From Jeongeupia sp. HS-3 (lineage in GTDB: Bacteria; Pseudomonadota; Gammaproteobacteria; Burkholderiales; Chitinibacteraceae), in NCBI RefSeq assembly GCF_015140455.1, contig NZ_AP024094.1, forward strand, positions 2,356,001 through 2,420,000: a DNA stretch of 64,000 nucleotides. The letters run 5' to 3'. Under the pieces are notes generated by a model that worked only from the letters and a program-made list of their open reading frames with translations, was not told where the DNA came from and made no database searches. How positions within the stretch are numbered: position 1 is the stretch's first letter; each line of letters begins with the position of its first letter. The position numbers were made by a program, and so were the translations under genes. Positions 1 to 7,938 of this stretch are shown piece by piece.

Positions 1-62
1 GTTGATTTACAAGGGTTTTTATCTGACACCGAATGTGTCATCTGGTGTCAGAGGTGTCAGAA
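1..62. repeat. Inverted copy of the iteron segment at 3067-3129
   Basis: The reverse complement of this stretch matches 3067-3129 almost end to end: about 50 of 62 positions by eye, including the TGACAC iterons and the AAAACCCTT tail. It has three GTGTCA units (35, 45, 54) spaced 9-10 bp apart. The copy at 3067 lies inside an open frame, but here that frame is interrupted by stops, so what is shared is the DNA and not a protein. It may be a second replication or regulatory site of the same mobile element, or a relic of an inverted duplication. The partner sequence further left is outside the window. Confidence 0.6.
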
Positions 63-212
63 CGCAGTGATGCCGTTACCGCGCAAACCCGCGCGAATGC
101 TTGACTCTTGGTTTTGCCGCTTGGCGGTCGCCCCCGCAAGGCAGCAAAAATCGGCCGCGAATGGCCTTTCCCCTGCCCGCCCGAGCAGCGCGATTTTCGA
201 CGAAGCTTTAAT

Positions 213-866
213 ACCAATTTGCATCTCGGCGTTCTCCCGCCGGCTCCAGCGGCTGAAACTCTTGCCATTGCATCTCGGCGTCCCACCGCCGGCTCCAGCG
301 GCCGAAACTCTTGGCATTCCATCTGGCCGTCCCACCGCCAGCTCCAGCGCCTGAAACTCTTGGCATTGCATCTGGCCGTCCCACCGCCGGCTCCAGCGGC
401 CGAAACTCTTGGCATTCCATCTGGCCGTCCCACCGCCAGCTCCAGCGCCTGAAACTCTTGGCATTGCATCTGGCCGTCCCACCGCCGGCTCCAGCGGCCG
501 AAACTCTTGGCATTCCATCTGGCCGTCCCACCGCCAGCTCCAGCGCCTGAAACTCTTGGCATTGCATCTGGCCGTCCCACCGCCGGCTCCAGCGCCTGAA
601 ACTCTTGGCATTGCATCTGGCCGTCCCACCGCCAGCTCCAGCGCCTGAAACTCTTGGCATTGCATCTGGCAGCCCGCCGCCAGCTCCAGCGGCCGAAACT
701 CTTGGCATTGCATCCCAGCGTCCCACCGCCGGCTCCAGCGCTCGAAACTCTTGGCATTGCATCTGGCCGTCCCACCGCCGGCTCCAGCGCCCGAAACTCT
801 TGGCATTGCATCCCAGCGTCCCACCGCCGGCTCCAGCGGCCGAAACTCTTGGCATTCCACTCGCTG
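213..866. repeat. 49-bp minisatellite, about 13 tandem copies
   Basis: The string CTTGGCATT (CTTGCCATT in the first copy) recurs at 261, 310, 359, 408, 457, 506, 555, 604, 653, 701, 750, 799 and 848. That is a strict 49-bp period with one 48-bp step, plus a degenerate unit at the left edge. Units alternate between a TTCC and a TTGC variant from about 304 to 555, giving a 98-bp higher-order repeat. The unit has no stop in any minus-strand frame, and 49 is one more than a multiple of three, so three long minus frames encode the same 49-residue cycle in different phase. There is no ribosome binding site or signal sequence, and I do not call a gene. It lies inside the mobile-element remnant. Confidence 0.9.
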
Positions 867-898
867 GCCTTCTGCGGCTTGATCTGGATTGCATGTTG

Positions 899-1420
899 GC
901 TTGAAATCTTTTAGTCTCCGTTCATCAGCCTGTGTAGCTGCGTCCAAACAACCCCGGTGCTTTTGCACGCGGGGTTGTTTGTTGTCTACGCTACCCTAGC
1001 CAATCTTTGGCAGTGCCATCGGCTCAACGTGGCTTTGCGGGGATTGCAAATTGACGTGTTATCTTTTAGCCTCCGCTCATCAGCCTGTGTAGCTGCGTCC
1101 AAACAACCCCGGTGCTTTCGCATGCGGGGTTGTTTGTTGTCTACGCTACCCTAGCCAATCTTTGGCAGTGCCCATCGGCTCAACGTGGCTTTGCGGGGAT
1201 TGCAAATTGACGTGTTATCTTTTAGCCTCCGTTCTGCACAGTGAGTTACTGCGCCAAAACAAACCCGGAGCTTAGGCAGCCGGGTTTTTTGTTGTCTGCG
1301 CTAAGCCTAGCCAATCTTTAGCAGTGCCCATCGGCTCAACGTGGCTTTGCGGGGATTGCAAATTGGCGTGAAAACTTTCATCATCCGTCCTGCACAGTGA
1401 GAAATTGCGTCAAGACGCCC
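899..1420. repeat. 155-bp tandem repeat, three copies plus a partial, each with a terminator-like hairpin
   Basis: ATCTTTTAG begins units at about 906, 1061 and 1217, and a degenerate fourth unit starts near 1372, so the period is 155-156 bp. The non-hairpin part is almost invariant. Each full unit holds one GC-rich hairpin followed by a T-rich tract: 946-984 (AACAACCCC/GGGGTTGTT), 1101-1139 (same stem, altered loop) and 1260-1293 (AACCCGG/CCGGGTT). No frame crosses the units as a plausible protein. They could be tandem small-RNA genes each with its own terminator, or stacked terminators insulating the downstream alpA-like gene. Confidence 0.8.
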
Positions 1421-1558
1421 CCTGCGCGAAAGCCTTACCAACCATTCTTAACGAATGGGCGTTACCGGGAAATGCGCCGCTAAACCCGTGTGTCCACCCG
1501 AGTAAGGGCGTTTTTGTTCGCCCTGAAGATTTGAAGCCCCCATGAAGTAACCGAACCC

Positions 1559-1582
1559 AGCCCGCCGCAAGCGGGCTTTTTT
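1559..1582 (+). terminator. Intrinsic terminator-like hairpin
   Basis: AGCCCGC and GCGGGCT arms enclose a CGCAA loop and are followed by six T. It is the first of three consecutive hairpins just upstream of the alpA-like gene. Confidence 0.6.
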
Positions 1583-1602
1583 GTTTTCTACTGTCACCAA
1601 AC

Positions 1603-1633
1603 CGCCGGCCCGCATTTGCGCGCCGGCTTTTTT
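1603..1633 (+). terminator. Intrinsic terminator-like hairpin
   Basis: GCCGGC arms at 1604-1609 and 1622-1627, with further internal pairing, are followed by a T run. It is the second hairpin of the stack. Confidence 0.6.
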
Positions 1634-1640
1634 GCGTCCA

Positions 1641-1667
1641 AACCCGCCCTTGTGGCGGGTTTTTTCG
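1641..1667 (+). terminator. Intrinsic terminator-like hairpin
   Basis: AACCCGCC and GGCGGGTT arms around CTTGT are followed by a T run. It ends about 18 bp before the alpA-like start codon, so a promoter for that gene would have to lie inside the stack or read through it. Confidence 0.6.
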
Positions 1668-1685
1668 TTTGGAGAAGCCTTAACC

Positions 1686-1877
1686 ATGCAACCCGATTTA
1701 TTCACCCCCACCGCCGCCGCCGATGCGATCGGCGTCACCACGTCCACCCTTGCGACCTGGCGTTGCCGTGGCAGCGGCCCGGCGTATATCAAGCGCAACG
1801 GCAAAGTGTTCTACCGTCGCGCCGACGTGGCGGCGTTCATCGCCAGCCGCACCACTGAACACGGGGGCGCGCAATGA
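1686..1877 (+). CDS. AlpA/excisionase-like winged HTH protein
   Basis: A 63-residue protein with the layout of MerR-type/AlpA excisionases: residues about 8-30 form the helix-turn-helix (TAAADAIGV, then TLATWRCRGSGP) and residues 34-50 the wing and recognition segment (KRNGKVFYRRADVAAFI). Such proteins regulate excision and early genes of prophages, satellites and integrative islands. I start at 1686 because GGAG at 1671-1674 precedes this ATG and the homologous region begins here; the longer frame from 1581 crosses the hairpins. The stop overlaps the next start by ATGA, implying coupled translation with the primase-helicase fragment. Confidence 0.8.
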   Translation: MQPDLFTPTAAADAIGVTTSTLATWRCRGSGPAYIKRNGKVFYRRADVAAFIASRTTEHGGAQ

Positions 1878-2998
1878 CCATTACCACCATCGCCCCCGGC
1901 GCATCACCCAGTCGTTACGAGAAATCGTGGCAAACCACCGCCACCGGGGCGGAAGCCCAGCTCGAAGCGCATAACGATCTGCCGCTGATTCTGGATGAGA
2001 TCGGCCGCGCCAAGGCATCTGACGTGGCGGCCGTGGTGTACATGCTCAGTCAGGGCCAAGGCAAAAGCCGGGGGCGGGCTGATGGCGGTTTGCGGGCGAT
2101 GACGCGCTGGCGCTGCTTTGTGCTCTCGAACGGCGAGCACTCGGTCGCCGATTACCTGAAAATGCACGGCGTCCCGGTCAACGCCGGCCAGTTGGCCCGG
2201 CTGCTGCATGTGAGTGCCGAACGCCGCCACGGTGCCTTTGATGAACTGCACAGCTTTGCCGATCATCCGGCGCTGTGTGAGGCCATTGCCAAGACCGCCG
2301 ACCAGCAACACGGCGTCGTCGGTCTGGCCTGGCTGGAAACGCTCGCCAGCGTGAATGCGGACGATCTGCGCCGGCAACTGGAAAAAGCCCTCACCGCCTT
2401 CGCTGCTGCCTTCGTGCCTGCCGGCGCATCGGGCCAAGCGCGCCATGCCGCCAACTACTTCGGCTTGGTCGCGTTCGCGGGCGAAACCGCAAGCGCTGCG
2501 GGGCTGACTGGCTGGCCGGCACAAATGGCATGGCAAGCCATGGGCGCGCTGTACGTTGATTGGCTCAAGCATCGCGGCGGATCGGGCAACGAAGAGGATC
2601 GGCAAATCCTGCGGCAAGTGCGGCTGTTCTTCGAGCAGCACGGCGAGGCGCGGTTTACCCGCTGGGATCGAGAGGATGCGGTGATCGATGAGCACGGCCC
2701 CAAGACGCTCGCTCGCTGCGGCTTCCGCAAGACGGAAATCATTTGCAGCGATGGCACGGCCAGTGGCAGCCAGCGCAGCGAAACCACCTATTACGTGCTG
2801 CCGAATTCATGGGCAACCGAGATCCTCAAGGGGGTGGATTTGAAGCGTGCGAATCGCCTCTTGCTCGATCTGGGCGCGCTGCTGCCGGGCAAGGATGGCA
2901 AGGCATCACGCACGCAAGGCATACCCGGCATGGGGTCGCCACGGGTCTATGTTGTGACGCCTGCGCTGTGGCAACTCGGGGGCGATGATGATGCCTGA
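1874..2998 (+). pseudogene. DUF927 phage/plasmid primase-helicase, N-terminally truncated
   Basis: The 374-residue product matches the C-terminal half of DUF927 (COG5519-type) helicases. It opens with the RYEKSWQTT segment that normally follows the Walker A region, then has LPLILDEI (residues 36-43, Walker B), the YMLSQGQGKSR stretch and FVLSNGE (82-88). The part that should carry the Walker A loop, and any primase domain, is missing. Instead a short leader (MTITTIAPGASPS) joins directly to the remnant behind the alpA-like gene. The frame is open with ordinary codon use. It probably cannot hydrolyse ATP alone, so I call it a truncated gene; a domesticated role is possible. Confidence 0.65.
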
Positions 2999-3599
2999 TA
3001 ACGCTGGTTTTCTCAATTGGATCAACGACCTAAGCCCGGTTCTGCCCGGCGTGACGGAGGGTGATTTTCTGACACCTCTGACACCTGATGACACGGTACG
3101 TGTCAGAGGAAAAACCCTTATAGATCAAGGCCCTGACACCTCTGACACTTCTGACACCACAAAAACGCCTACCCCCGAGGAAAACGCGCTACGGGCCAGC
3201 CCGCAAGAGCCCCTTCGCGCTGCTGATTTGACGGCTGTCGAGTGGTCGTTGTGGCGAGAGATCGCCGGGCAGGTCGCCGACCATTACGAGTGCACCGGGT
3301 CGGAACGATCGTTCATCCTGCGGCAACTGTCCGAGCAAGGTTCGGGCTTCATGGATGCGCTACTGCACCTGGCCCGCACCCATGCCCTACCCGTGACCGA
3401 TCGTTTCGACTTCTGGCAATTGGCTTACCCCGGTCATTACATCCTGCGCATCGAAACGCCAACGCACGCCGGCTTCGCTGCCATCCCTGCCGGCCGGGCT
3501 GGGGCCAAGTTGTACCACGGGGCAACGGCAACGATATGGCAAGGGGTAGGGGGGCTGAAAGTCTGGCGACCCCAACACCGAGACCGTGTGCCTAGGTGA
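2985..3599 (+). CDS. Hypothetical mobile-element protein with iteron-encoded DTSDT linker
   Basis: I do not recognise this 204-residue protein. It overlaps the DUF927 fragment by 14 bp and starts at one of three consecutive ATG codons after a GGGGGCG tract. Residues about 28-65 are a low-complexity Thr/Asp/Pro linker encoded by the TGACAC iterons. Residues about 75-200 look folded, with WSLWREIAGQVADHYECTGS and later HYILRIETPTHAGFAAIPAG. Similar short ORFs often follow replication helicases on islands, but I can assign no function. Confidence 0.6.
   Translation: MMMPDNAGFLNWINDLSPVLPGVTEGDFLTPLTPDDTVRVRGKTLIDQGPDTSDTSDTTKTPTPEENALRASPQEPLRAADLTAVEWSLWREIAGQVADHYECTGSERSFILRQLSEQGSGFMDALLHLARTHALPVTDRFDFWQLAYPGHYILRIETPTHAGFAAIPAGRAGAKLYHGATATIWQGVGGLKVWRPQHRDRVPR
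3067..3160. repeat. TGACAC iteron cluster
   Basis: TGACAC occurs at 3070, 3079, 3089, 3134, 3143 and 3152, with one inverted GTGTCA at 3100-3105; spacing within each group is 9-10 bp. The left part (3067-3129) is the inverted counterpart of 1-62. Evenly spaced short direct repeats beside a replication helicase are typical of initiator or regulator binding sites. Here they also encode a repetitive linker, so selection may act on the DNA. Confidence 0.65.
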
Positions 3600-3656
3600 A
3601 CATTTATGGAACCCCAAAATTAGTAGGGGGGGGTCTAAACAGGGGGTATGGTGCGC

Positions 3657-3703
3657 CGATCGATGGGGGTGGATAACGTTTCAGTTATCCGCCCCCTTGA
3701 TCG
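3657..3703. repeat. 20-bp-arm palindrome containing DnaA-box-like halves
   Basis: Left arm 3657-3677 and right arm 3684-3703 are near-perfect reverse complements around a 6-nt GTTTCA loop. The left arm read in reverse gives TTATCCACC, one mismatch from the DnaA box TTATCCACA; the right arm gives TTATCCGCC. A palindrome of this size downstream of a replication helicase gene and iterons could be part of the element's origin. There is no T tract for a standard terminator. Confidence 0.6.
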
Positions 3704-4197
3704 TTTCGCCCTGTCGGTGAGGTGGGGCGGCATTCGCCTGCCAGCATGGCGTCGGGGGAAACCATCGTGGCCGCACGTGGGCGAAACCGGGCGATGGGCA
3801 GCGGGTCCTTCCTGGGGTTCTAGTGTGCGGGTAATTCGGACCCCGTTACCGCGCCAGCTACGCCCCATTGGGGTTAGTGAACTGGTGCACCGGTGAACCG
3901 TTCACCTGATAGCCGTAGACAATCAAAAACGCTTTTCCAGTGGGTGCCACCGATACCGGCGGCGTGGCGGCCGGTTTTGTAGTCGGGCCGGCAAAAACCG
4001 GGGGCAACTACATCTATCTACATTTTTCAAATCGCCCCTGTCCCGTAGCGGTGTCGGGCGTGTCATCTGGTGGGCTGCCCCACGCTGCAAAATCCACCGC
4101 CAAAGGGGGGCAGCGAAGAGTTTTAGGTATACGTTTAGGGATACGATTTCATTTTCACAGCAACGATATCAAGCAAATATGCGGCATACAGCGATAT

Positions 4198-4220
4198 TTC
4201 CGAGTCCCGCCATACCACCA
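4198..4220 (+). other. Possible attachment-site remnant resembling a tRNA 3' end
   Basis: TTCCGAGTCCCGCCATACCACCA resembles a T-arm plus acceptor ending in ACCA and is followed 12 bp later by an intrinsic terminator, as expected where an element integrated into a tRNA gene. The spacing is one base off a canonical T-arm/acceptor, and no 5' half of a tRNA is present. The intact tRNA, if any, would be left of the window. Confidence 0.3.
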
Positions 4221-4231
4221 GTTGTAAAGTT

Positions 4232-4266
4232 AAAAGCCGTCAGCATTCACTGACGGCTTTTTCTTT
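4232..4266 (+). terminator. Intrinsic terminator
   Basis: AAAGCCGTCAG and CTGACGGCTTT arms enclose CATTCA and are followed by TTCTTT. It separates the mobile-element remnant from the resident chromosomal genes. Confidence 0.8.
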
Positions 4267-4390
4267 GTCCGCTCGCTGCTCGCGCGCCGCCTGGAGTACT
4301 TTTCTCCCCTGTTCACGTTGCTTTTTATTTGGTTACCACCTAACCCCGGTCTACCCTGAAAGCACCACAAGCAACTACAGGGAAAAAATC

Positions 4391-4660
4391 ATGCTGGGCT
4401 GGATCATTGCAATCATCGTCGGCGCGCTCATCGGCTGGTTGGCCAGCAAGGTCATGGGAACCGATTCGCAACAGGGCGCAATTGCCAACATCGCCGTCGG
4501 TATCATCGGCTCGGCACTTGGTCGCTGGGTGTTCGGCGACTTGCTCGGAATTGGATCGGCTCAGGCGGCCGGTGGCTTTTCGCTCGCGGGGCTGGCATTC
4601 GGAATCATCGGCGCGGTCGTGCTGATCTGGATACTCAAGCTGGTTGGCGTATTCAAGTAA
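4391..4660 (+). CDS. GlsB/YeaQ/YmgE family small membrane protein
   Basis: An 89-residue, very hydrophobic protein of the transglycosylase-associated family. It has three predicted membrane helices (about 3-21, 32-52 and 62-86), the family pattern GWIIAIIVGALIGWLAS, the central AIANIAVGIIGSALG segment and a glycine-rich third helix. Relatives are stress-induced inner-membrane proteins of uncertain biochemical role. The start at 4391 follows a purine-rich GGGAAAAAATC. It is the first resident gene right of the element and is followed 30 bp later by a small soluble ORF. Confidence 0.85.
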   Translation: MLGWIIAIIVGALIGWLASKVMGTDSQQGAIANIAVGIIGSALGRWVFGDLLGIGSAQAAGGFSLAGLAFGIIGAVVLIWILKLVGVFK

Positions 4661-4690
4661 TCCCGGCCAGGCATCCAGACGGAGCCAGCG

Positions 4691-4903
4691 ATGAGCGATG
4701 TGCGGTCTTTCCCCGAGCATCAGCCACGCCACCGACTCAAGGTTCAGGTCACGATCGAGCTTGAACTGACCTCGTCGCAGGATGCGGCTTCGCTCGAAGA
4801 CGACCTGACCGATCTGGACTACACGCTCGGCTTCATCGACGCGCATTACACCGACGACGAATCGGTGTTCACCTGCAAGGTCCGGGTCGTCGAGCACCGT
4901 TAG
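4691..4903 (+). CDS. Conserved hypothetical small protein
   Basis: A 70-residue acidic protein with no signal peptide or membrane segment. The middle (QVTIELELTSSQDAASLEDDLTDLDYTLGFIDAHYTDDESVFTCKVRVVEH) looks like alternating beta-strand, helix and strand, suggesting a small alpha/beta fold. GGAG at 4681-4684 precedes the ATG. It may be co-transcribed with the upstream membrane protein gene. I do not recognise the family. Confidence 0.6.
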   Translation: MSDVRSFPEHQPRHRLKVQVTIELELTSSQDAASLEDDLTDLDYTLGFIDAHYTDDESVFTCKVRVVEHR

Positions 4904-5021
4904 TGCCGGATCAACGGCTGTCGGCTGGCCGCCGTTTTCACCCGAAAACGGCGGCTACCTGCTTTGAGATCAAGCACTTGCTTGATACCATAGCCGGCTT
5001 ATCACCTCGTCGGTCACCCCC

Positions 5022-5384
5022 ATGCGCTTCGCTGCCTTGCTGCTTGTCGCCGTCGCCGGTTCGGCCTTTGCCCAGCGCATGCTGCCCCCGGCAGGCCAGC
5101 TTGGCGAACTGGACGCCTACAGCCCGATGCGCAGCGTCAAAATTGATGGCGAGGTGTATCACGCCGCCCCCGGTCTGCGCATCTACAACGCGACGGGTGC
5201 GCTACTGACTCCCCAACAGGTATTGCAAGCGCCAAAATCGGCCAAGATCTGGTATCAGATCGAGCGCAATACCGGTTTCGCCTGGCGAATCTGGTTCCTC
5301 GGCGACGAGGAATACGCCAATCTCAAGCAGCGTTTCGCGAAGCCCGCCTTCGTGACCGCTTCGGAACCGCAGTTACTCCAATAA
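5022..5384 (+). CDS. Exported hypothetical protein
   Basis: A 120-residue protein with a typical Sec signal peptide (MRFAALLLVAVAGSAFA, cleavage after residue 17). The mature part of about 103 residues is predicted to be soluble and periplasmic and holds AYSPMRSVKIDGEVYHAAPGLRIYN and KIWYQIERNTGFAWRIWFL. It ends 9 bp before miaB, so it probably sits in the same transcript. The family resembles uncharacterised betaproteobacterial periplasmic proteins often found beside miaB. No function can be read from the sequence. Confidence 0.7.
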   Translation: MRFAALLLVAVAGSAFAQRMLPPAGQLGELDAYSPMRSVKIDGEVYHAAPGLRIYNATGALLTPQQVLQAPKSAKIWYQIERNTGFAWRIWFLGDEEYANLKQRFAKPAFVTASEPQLLQ

Positions 5385-5393
5385 GTTGCAAGA

Positions 5394-6740
5394 ATGAGCA
5401 AGAAAGTATTCATCAAGACCTTCGGCTGCCAGATGAACGAGTACGACTCGGACAAAATGGTCGACCTCCTCAATGCCACCGACGGGCTGATCAAAACCGA
5501 TACGCCTGAAGACGCCGACGTCATCCTCTTCAACACCTGTAGCGTGCGCGAAAAAGCGCAGGAAAAGGTGTTCTCCGATCTCGGCCGCGTCAAGGAACTG
5601 AAGCTGAAGAACCCCAACCTCGTCATCGGCGTCGGCGGCTGTGTCGCGTCGCAGGAAGGCGAGGAAATCATCAAGCGCGCGCCTTACGTCGACGTCGTGT
5701 TCGGCCCGCAAACGCTGCACCGGCTACCGGAGCTGATCGCCAAGAAGCGCGCCAGCGGTGCGAGCCAGGTCGACATCAGCTTTCCGGAAATCGAAAAGTT
5801 CGATCACTTGCCACCTGCACGGGTCGAGGGCGCGACGGCCTTTGTCTCGATCATGGAAGGCTGTTCCAAGTTCTGTTCGTTCTGCATCGTGCCGTACACG
5901 CGCGGCCAGGAAGTCAGCCGGCCGTTCGAGGACGTGCTGGCCGAAGTCGCCGGGCTGGCACAGCAAGGCGTCAAGGAAATCACCCTGCTGGGGCAGAACG
6001 TCAACGCCTATCGCGGACGGATGCTGGATGGCGAGGAGGAGGAGATCGCCGATTTCGCCACCTTGCTCGAGTACGTGCACGAAATCCCCGGCATCGAGCG
6101 GCTGCGCTATACCACCAGCCACCCGCGCGAGATGACCCAGCGCATCGTCGATTGCTACCGTACGCTGCCGAAACTGGTGTCGCACCTGCATCTGCCGGTA
6201 CAGGCCGGCTCCGATCGCACGCTGGTGAACATGAAACGCGGCTACACCACGCTTGAATACAAAAGCCTGATTCGCAAGCTGCGCGAAGCGCGCCCGGATA
6301 TCTGTCTGTCGAGCGATTTCATCATCGGCTTCCCCGGCGAAACCGACGACGATTTTGAACGCACGATGAAGCTGATCGAAGACGTGCGCTTCGACGCCAG
6401 CTTCAGTTTCATCTACAGCATGCGCCCCGGTACACCGGCCGCCGATCTGCCGGACGATGTGCCGCAGGACGTGAAAACCAAACGGCTGATGCGGCTGCAG
6501 GCGCGGATCGAAGAGCTGGCGCAGGAAGTGAACCAGAGCATGGTCGGCACCGTGCAGCGCGTGCTGGTCGAAGGCATTTCCAAGAAAGACCCGAACGAGC
6601 TGGCCGGGCGCACCGACAACAACCGCATCGTCAACTTCGTCGGCCAGCCACGGCTGATCGGCCAGTTTGCCGAAGTACGCGTCACCCAGTCGTTCTCGCA
6701 CAGCCTCAAGGGCGAAATCGTCACCCACGAGCACGCGTGA
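5394..6740 (+). CDS. miaB: tRNA-2-methylthio-N6-dimethylallyladenosine synthase
   Basis: MiaB adds the methylthio group to i6A37 of tRNAs reading UNN codons, using two [4Fe-4S] clusters and SAM. The 448-residue product has the N-terminal UPF0004 domain ([12 protein letters not shown] at 9-20, with further cysteines in NTCSVREKA and GVGGCVASQ), the radical-SAM CxxxCxxC at C157, C161 and C164, and a C-terminal TRAM domain from about residue 380. Length and cysteine positions agree with E. coli MiaB. It is followed by the UPF0149, phoH, ybeY, corC and lnt genes, the usual proteobacterial neighbourhood. Confidence 0.97.
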   Translation: MSKKVFIKTFGCQMNEYDSDKMVDLLNATDGLIKTDTPEDADVILFNTCSVREKAQEKVFSDLGRVKELKLKNPNLVIGVGGCVASQEGEEIIKRAPYVDVVFGPQTLHRLPELIAKKRASGASQVDISFPEIEKFDHLPPARVEGATAFVSIMEGCSKFCSFCIVPYTRGQEVSRPFEDVLAEVAGLAQQGVKEITLLGQNVNAYRGRMLDGEEEEIADFATLLEYVHEIPGIERLRYTTSHPREMTQRIVDCYRTLPKLVSHLHLPVQAGSDRTLVNMKRGYTTLEYKSLIRKLREARPDICLSSDFIIGFPGETDDDFERTMKLIEDVRFDASFSFIYSMRPGTPAADLPDDVPQDVKTKRLMRLQARIEELAQEVNQSMVGTVQRVLVEGISKKDPNELAGRTDNNRIVNFVGQPRLIGQFAEVRVTQSFSHSLKGEIVTHEHA

Positions 6741-7117
6741 TCTGATCGATGTCAGCGCCGGTGCAAGCTATGCTGCAGACAGCCCTCCGGCTGGAGTATC
6801 GTTATGCTTGCCCGGCGACGCGCGACTCATTTTCTCAAGCGCGACCCAATCGCCACTTTTTATACTGATGTCGATCGGCTTCGTCGGTTTTGCCGTGGTA
6901 TCACTCAAGCTGGTCTTGCTGCTGTCGGCCCATCCACGGCTGTTGTCCGAGCATGGCTGGCGGCGATGAACGGCGCGCTCGAACAATTGGCCGAGCTGAT
7001 CGTGTACGGTCTGATCGCGCAGCGGTTCTACCTTTTGTTCCAAATTGTGCGAAAAATTGCTGATCGACCGTCCGAGCACGACCTCGGACTCCACCCCTTA
7101 GCGAGCCCACACCCCGC
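6741..7117. other. Intergenic region between miaB and the UPF0149 gene
   Basis: No gene is secure here. A plus frame from 6804 (105 codons) ends in an ATGA overlap with the next start, and the next gene lacks a clear Shine-Dalgarno, so coupling is conceivable. Its third positions are poorer in G+C than the neighbours and no family is recognisable. I see no hairpin terminator after miaB. Confidence 0.4.
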
Positions 7118-7741
7118 ATGAAATACAAACCCGAACCGCCCTTGTCTGATGCTGAGCTCGACGAGCTTGCCGCCTTCCTTGAATCCGATGCTACCGGCGA
7201 GGAGTGCATGGATCTATCGATGCTGCATGGCTTTTTGACCGCCATCCACATCGGCCCGGTCAAGCCAGAGCCCGCAGCATGGTTAGCACAGGTCTGGGGT
7301 GAAAACGGCCAGCAGCCACAATTCGCCACGCCCGCGCTCAAGATTCGCATCGAAGATTTGATCCTGCGTCTCTACAACCAGCTTGACGACGAAATCAGTA
7401 GCGAACCACCGGCATATACGCCGCTGGTTTACGTCGATGAAGAAAGCGGTACCGACATTGCTCAGCAATGGTGCTACGGCTTTACGCTCGGCACAGCGAT
7501 GGCGCCCGAAGCATGGCAACCGGCCATGGACGACGATGAAATCGCCCAGTTGCTGGCGCCGATTTTTGATTGCGCCGATGACGAAGCGCGCGAGGCAATG
7601 AGCAGCGACGGTGAAAACCTCGCCGAATTCGAGCACGAACTCGCCGCCGCACTGACCGATATCGTGCCGGTACTGCATGCGTTCTGGCTGGCGCGCGTGC
7701 CGGTCGTGCCACACCGCCTCAGCAACCGCCGCCTGCACTGA
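7118..7741 (+). CDS. UPF0149 (YecA/YgfB) family protein
   Basis: A 207-residue soluble acidic protein of the UPF0149 family. It shows the family pattern LSDAELDELAAFLES, then MDLSMLHGFLTAIHIGP at about 34-48 and, later, QWCYGFTLGTAMAPEAW near 128-143. The SEC-C zinc-binding tail of some members is absent; the C-terminus ends in a basic SNRRLH. The biochemical role of the family is unclear. It lies between miaB and phoH and may be co-transcribed with them. Start is at 7118; no strong ribosome site is visible. Confidence 0.85.
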   Translation: MKYKPEPPLSDAELDELAAFLESDATGEECMDLSMLHGFLTAIHIGPVKPEPAAWLAQVWGENGQQPQFATPALKIRIEDLILRLYNQLDDEISSEPPAYTPLVYVDEESGTDIAQQWCYGFTLGTAMAPEAWQPAMDDDEIAQLLAPIFDCADDEAREAMSSDGENLAEFEHELAAALTDIVPVLHAFWLARVPVVPHRLSNRRLH

Positions 7742-7756
7742 TCTGCCGCGCCGGGT

Positions 7757-7913
7757 CGGCCACGCCGCCGGCCCAGAGCTGTTTGCCGGCAACGTTGCGG
7801 CCAAGACCGGCCTGGCGCGAGTCAGCGGCGATCTGGCTTTGGCCATCCGCACAGCGGTGATTTTCGGCCTCGTTGGCATCCACGCCGGCTTTCTCGTCCT
7901 GACGCTCAAATAG
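7757..7913 (+). pseudogene. Possible remnant of a small membrane-protein gene
   Basis: In one frame this stretch reads RVGHAAGPELFAGNVAAKTG, then a hydrophobic helix (AIRTAVIFGLVGIHAGFLVLTL), then a stop at 7911. Codon use is strongly GC3-biased like real genes here. There is no start codon or ribosome site in that frame outside the upstream gene, so it may be the C-terminal remnant of a lost gene. Confidence 0.25.
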
Positions 7914-7938
7914 CGCCGCATTGATTCAGGAACCCGTT

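Larger units (their letters stand above)
3603..4390. other. Long non-coding right flank of the mobile element
   Basis: I see no convincing gene in these 790 bp: the short open frames lack ribosome sites and recognisable protein sequence. It contains the palindrome at 3657-3703, a TGTCATCTGGTG string near 4060 that also occurs near position 36, the tRNA-3'-end-like string at 4198-4220 and the terminator at 4232-4266. I place the element boundary near 4220. Confidence 0.5.

Noticed and set aside
213-866. CRISPR array
   Set aside because: Units are contiguous with no unique spacers and no cas genes; it is a minisatellite.
38-968. Minus-strand frames of 228-303 codons over the 49-bp array
   Set aside because: They arise because the repeat unit has no stop in those frames; there is no ribosome site, signal or domain, and all three frames give the same cyclic peptide.
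899-1420. Integron attC-like sites
   Set aside because: The hairpins have terminator T tracts, the units contain no cassettes, and no integrase gene is seen.
4198-4220. Complete tRNA gene
   Set aside because: Only a 3'-end-like string is present; no D-arm or anticodon arm lies upstream.
6804-7121. 105-codon plus frame overlapping the UPF0149 start by ATGA
   Set aside because: Codon use is unlike the neighbours and no family is recognisable; kept only as a note in the intergenic entry.
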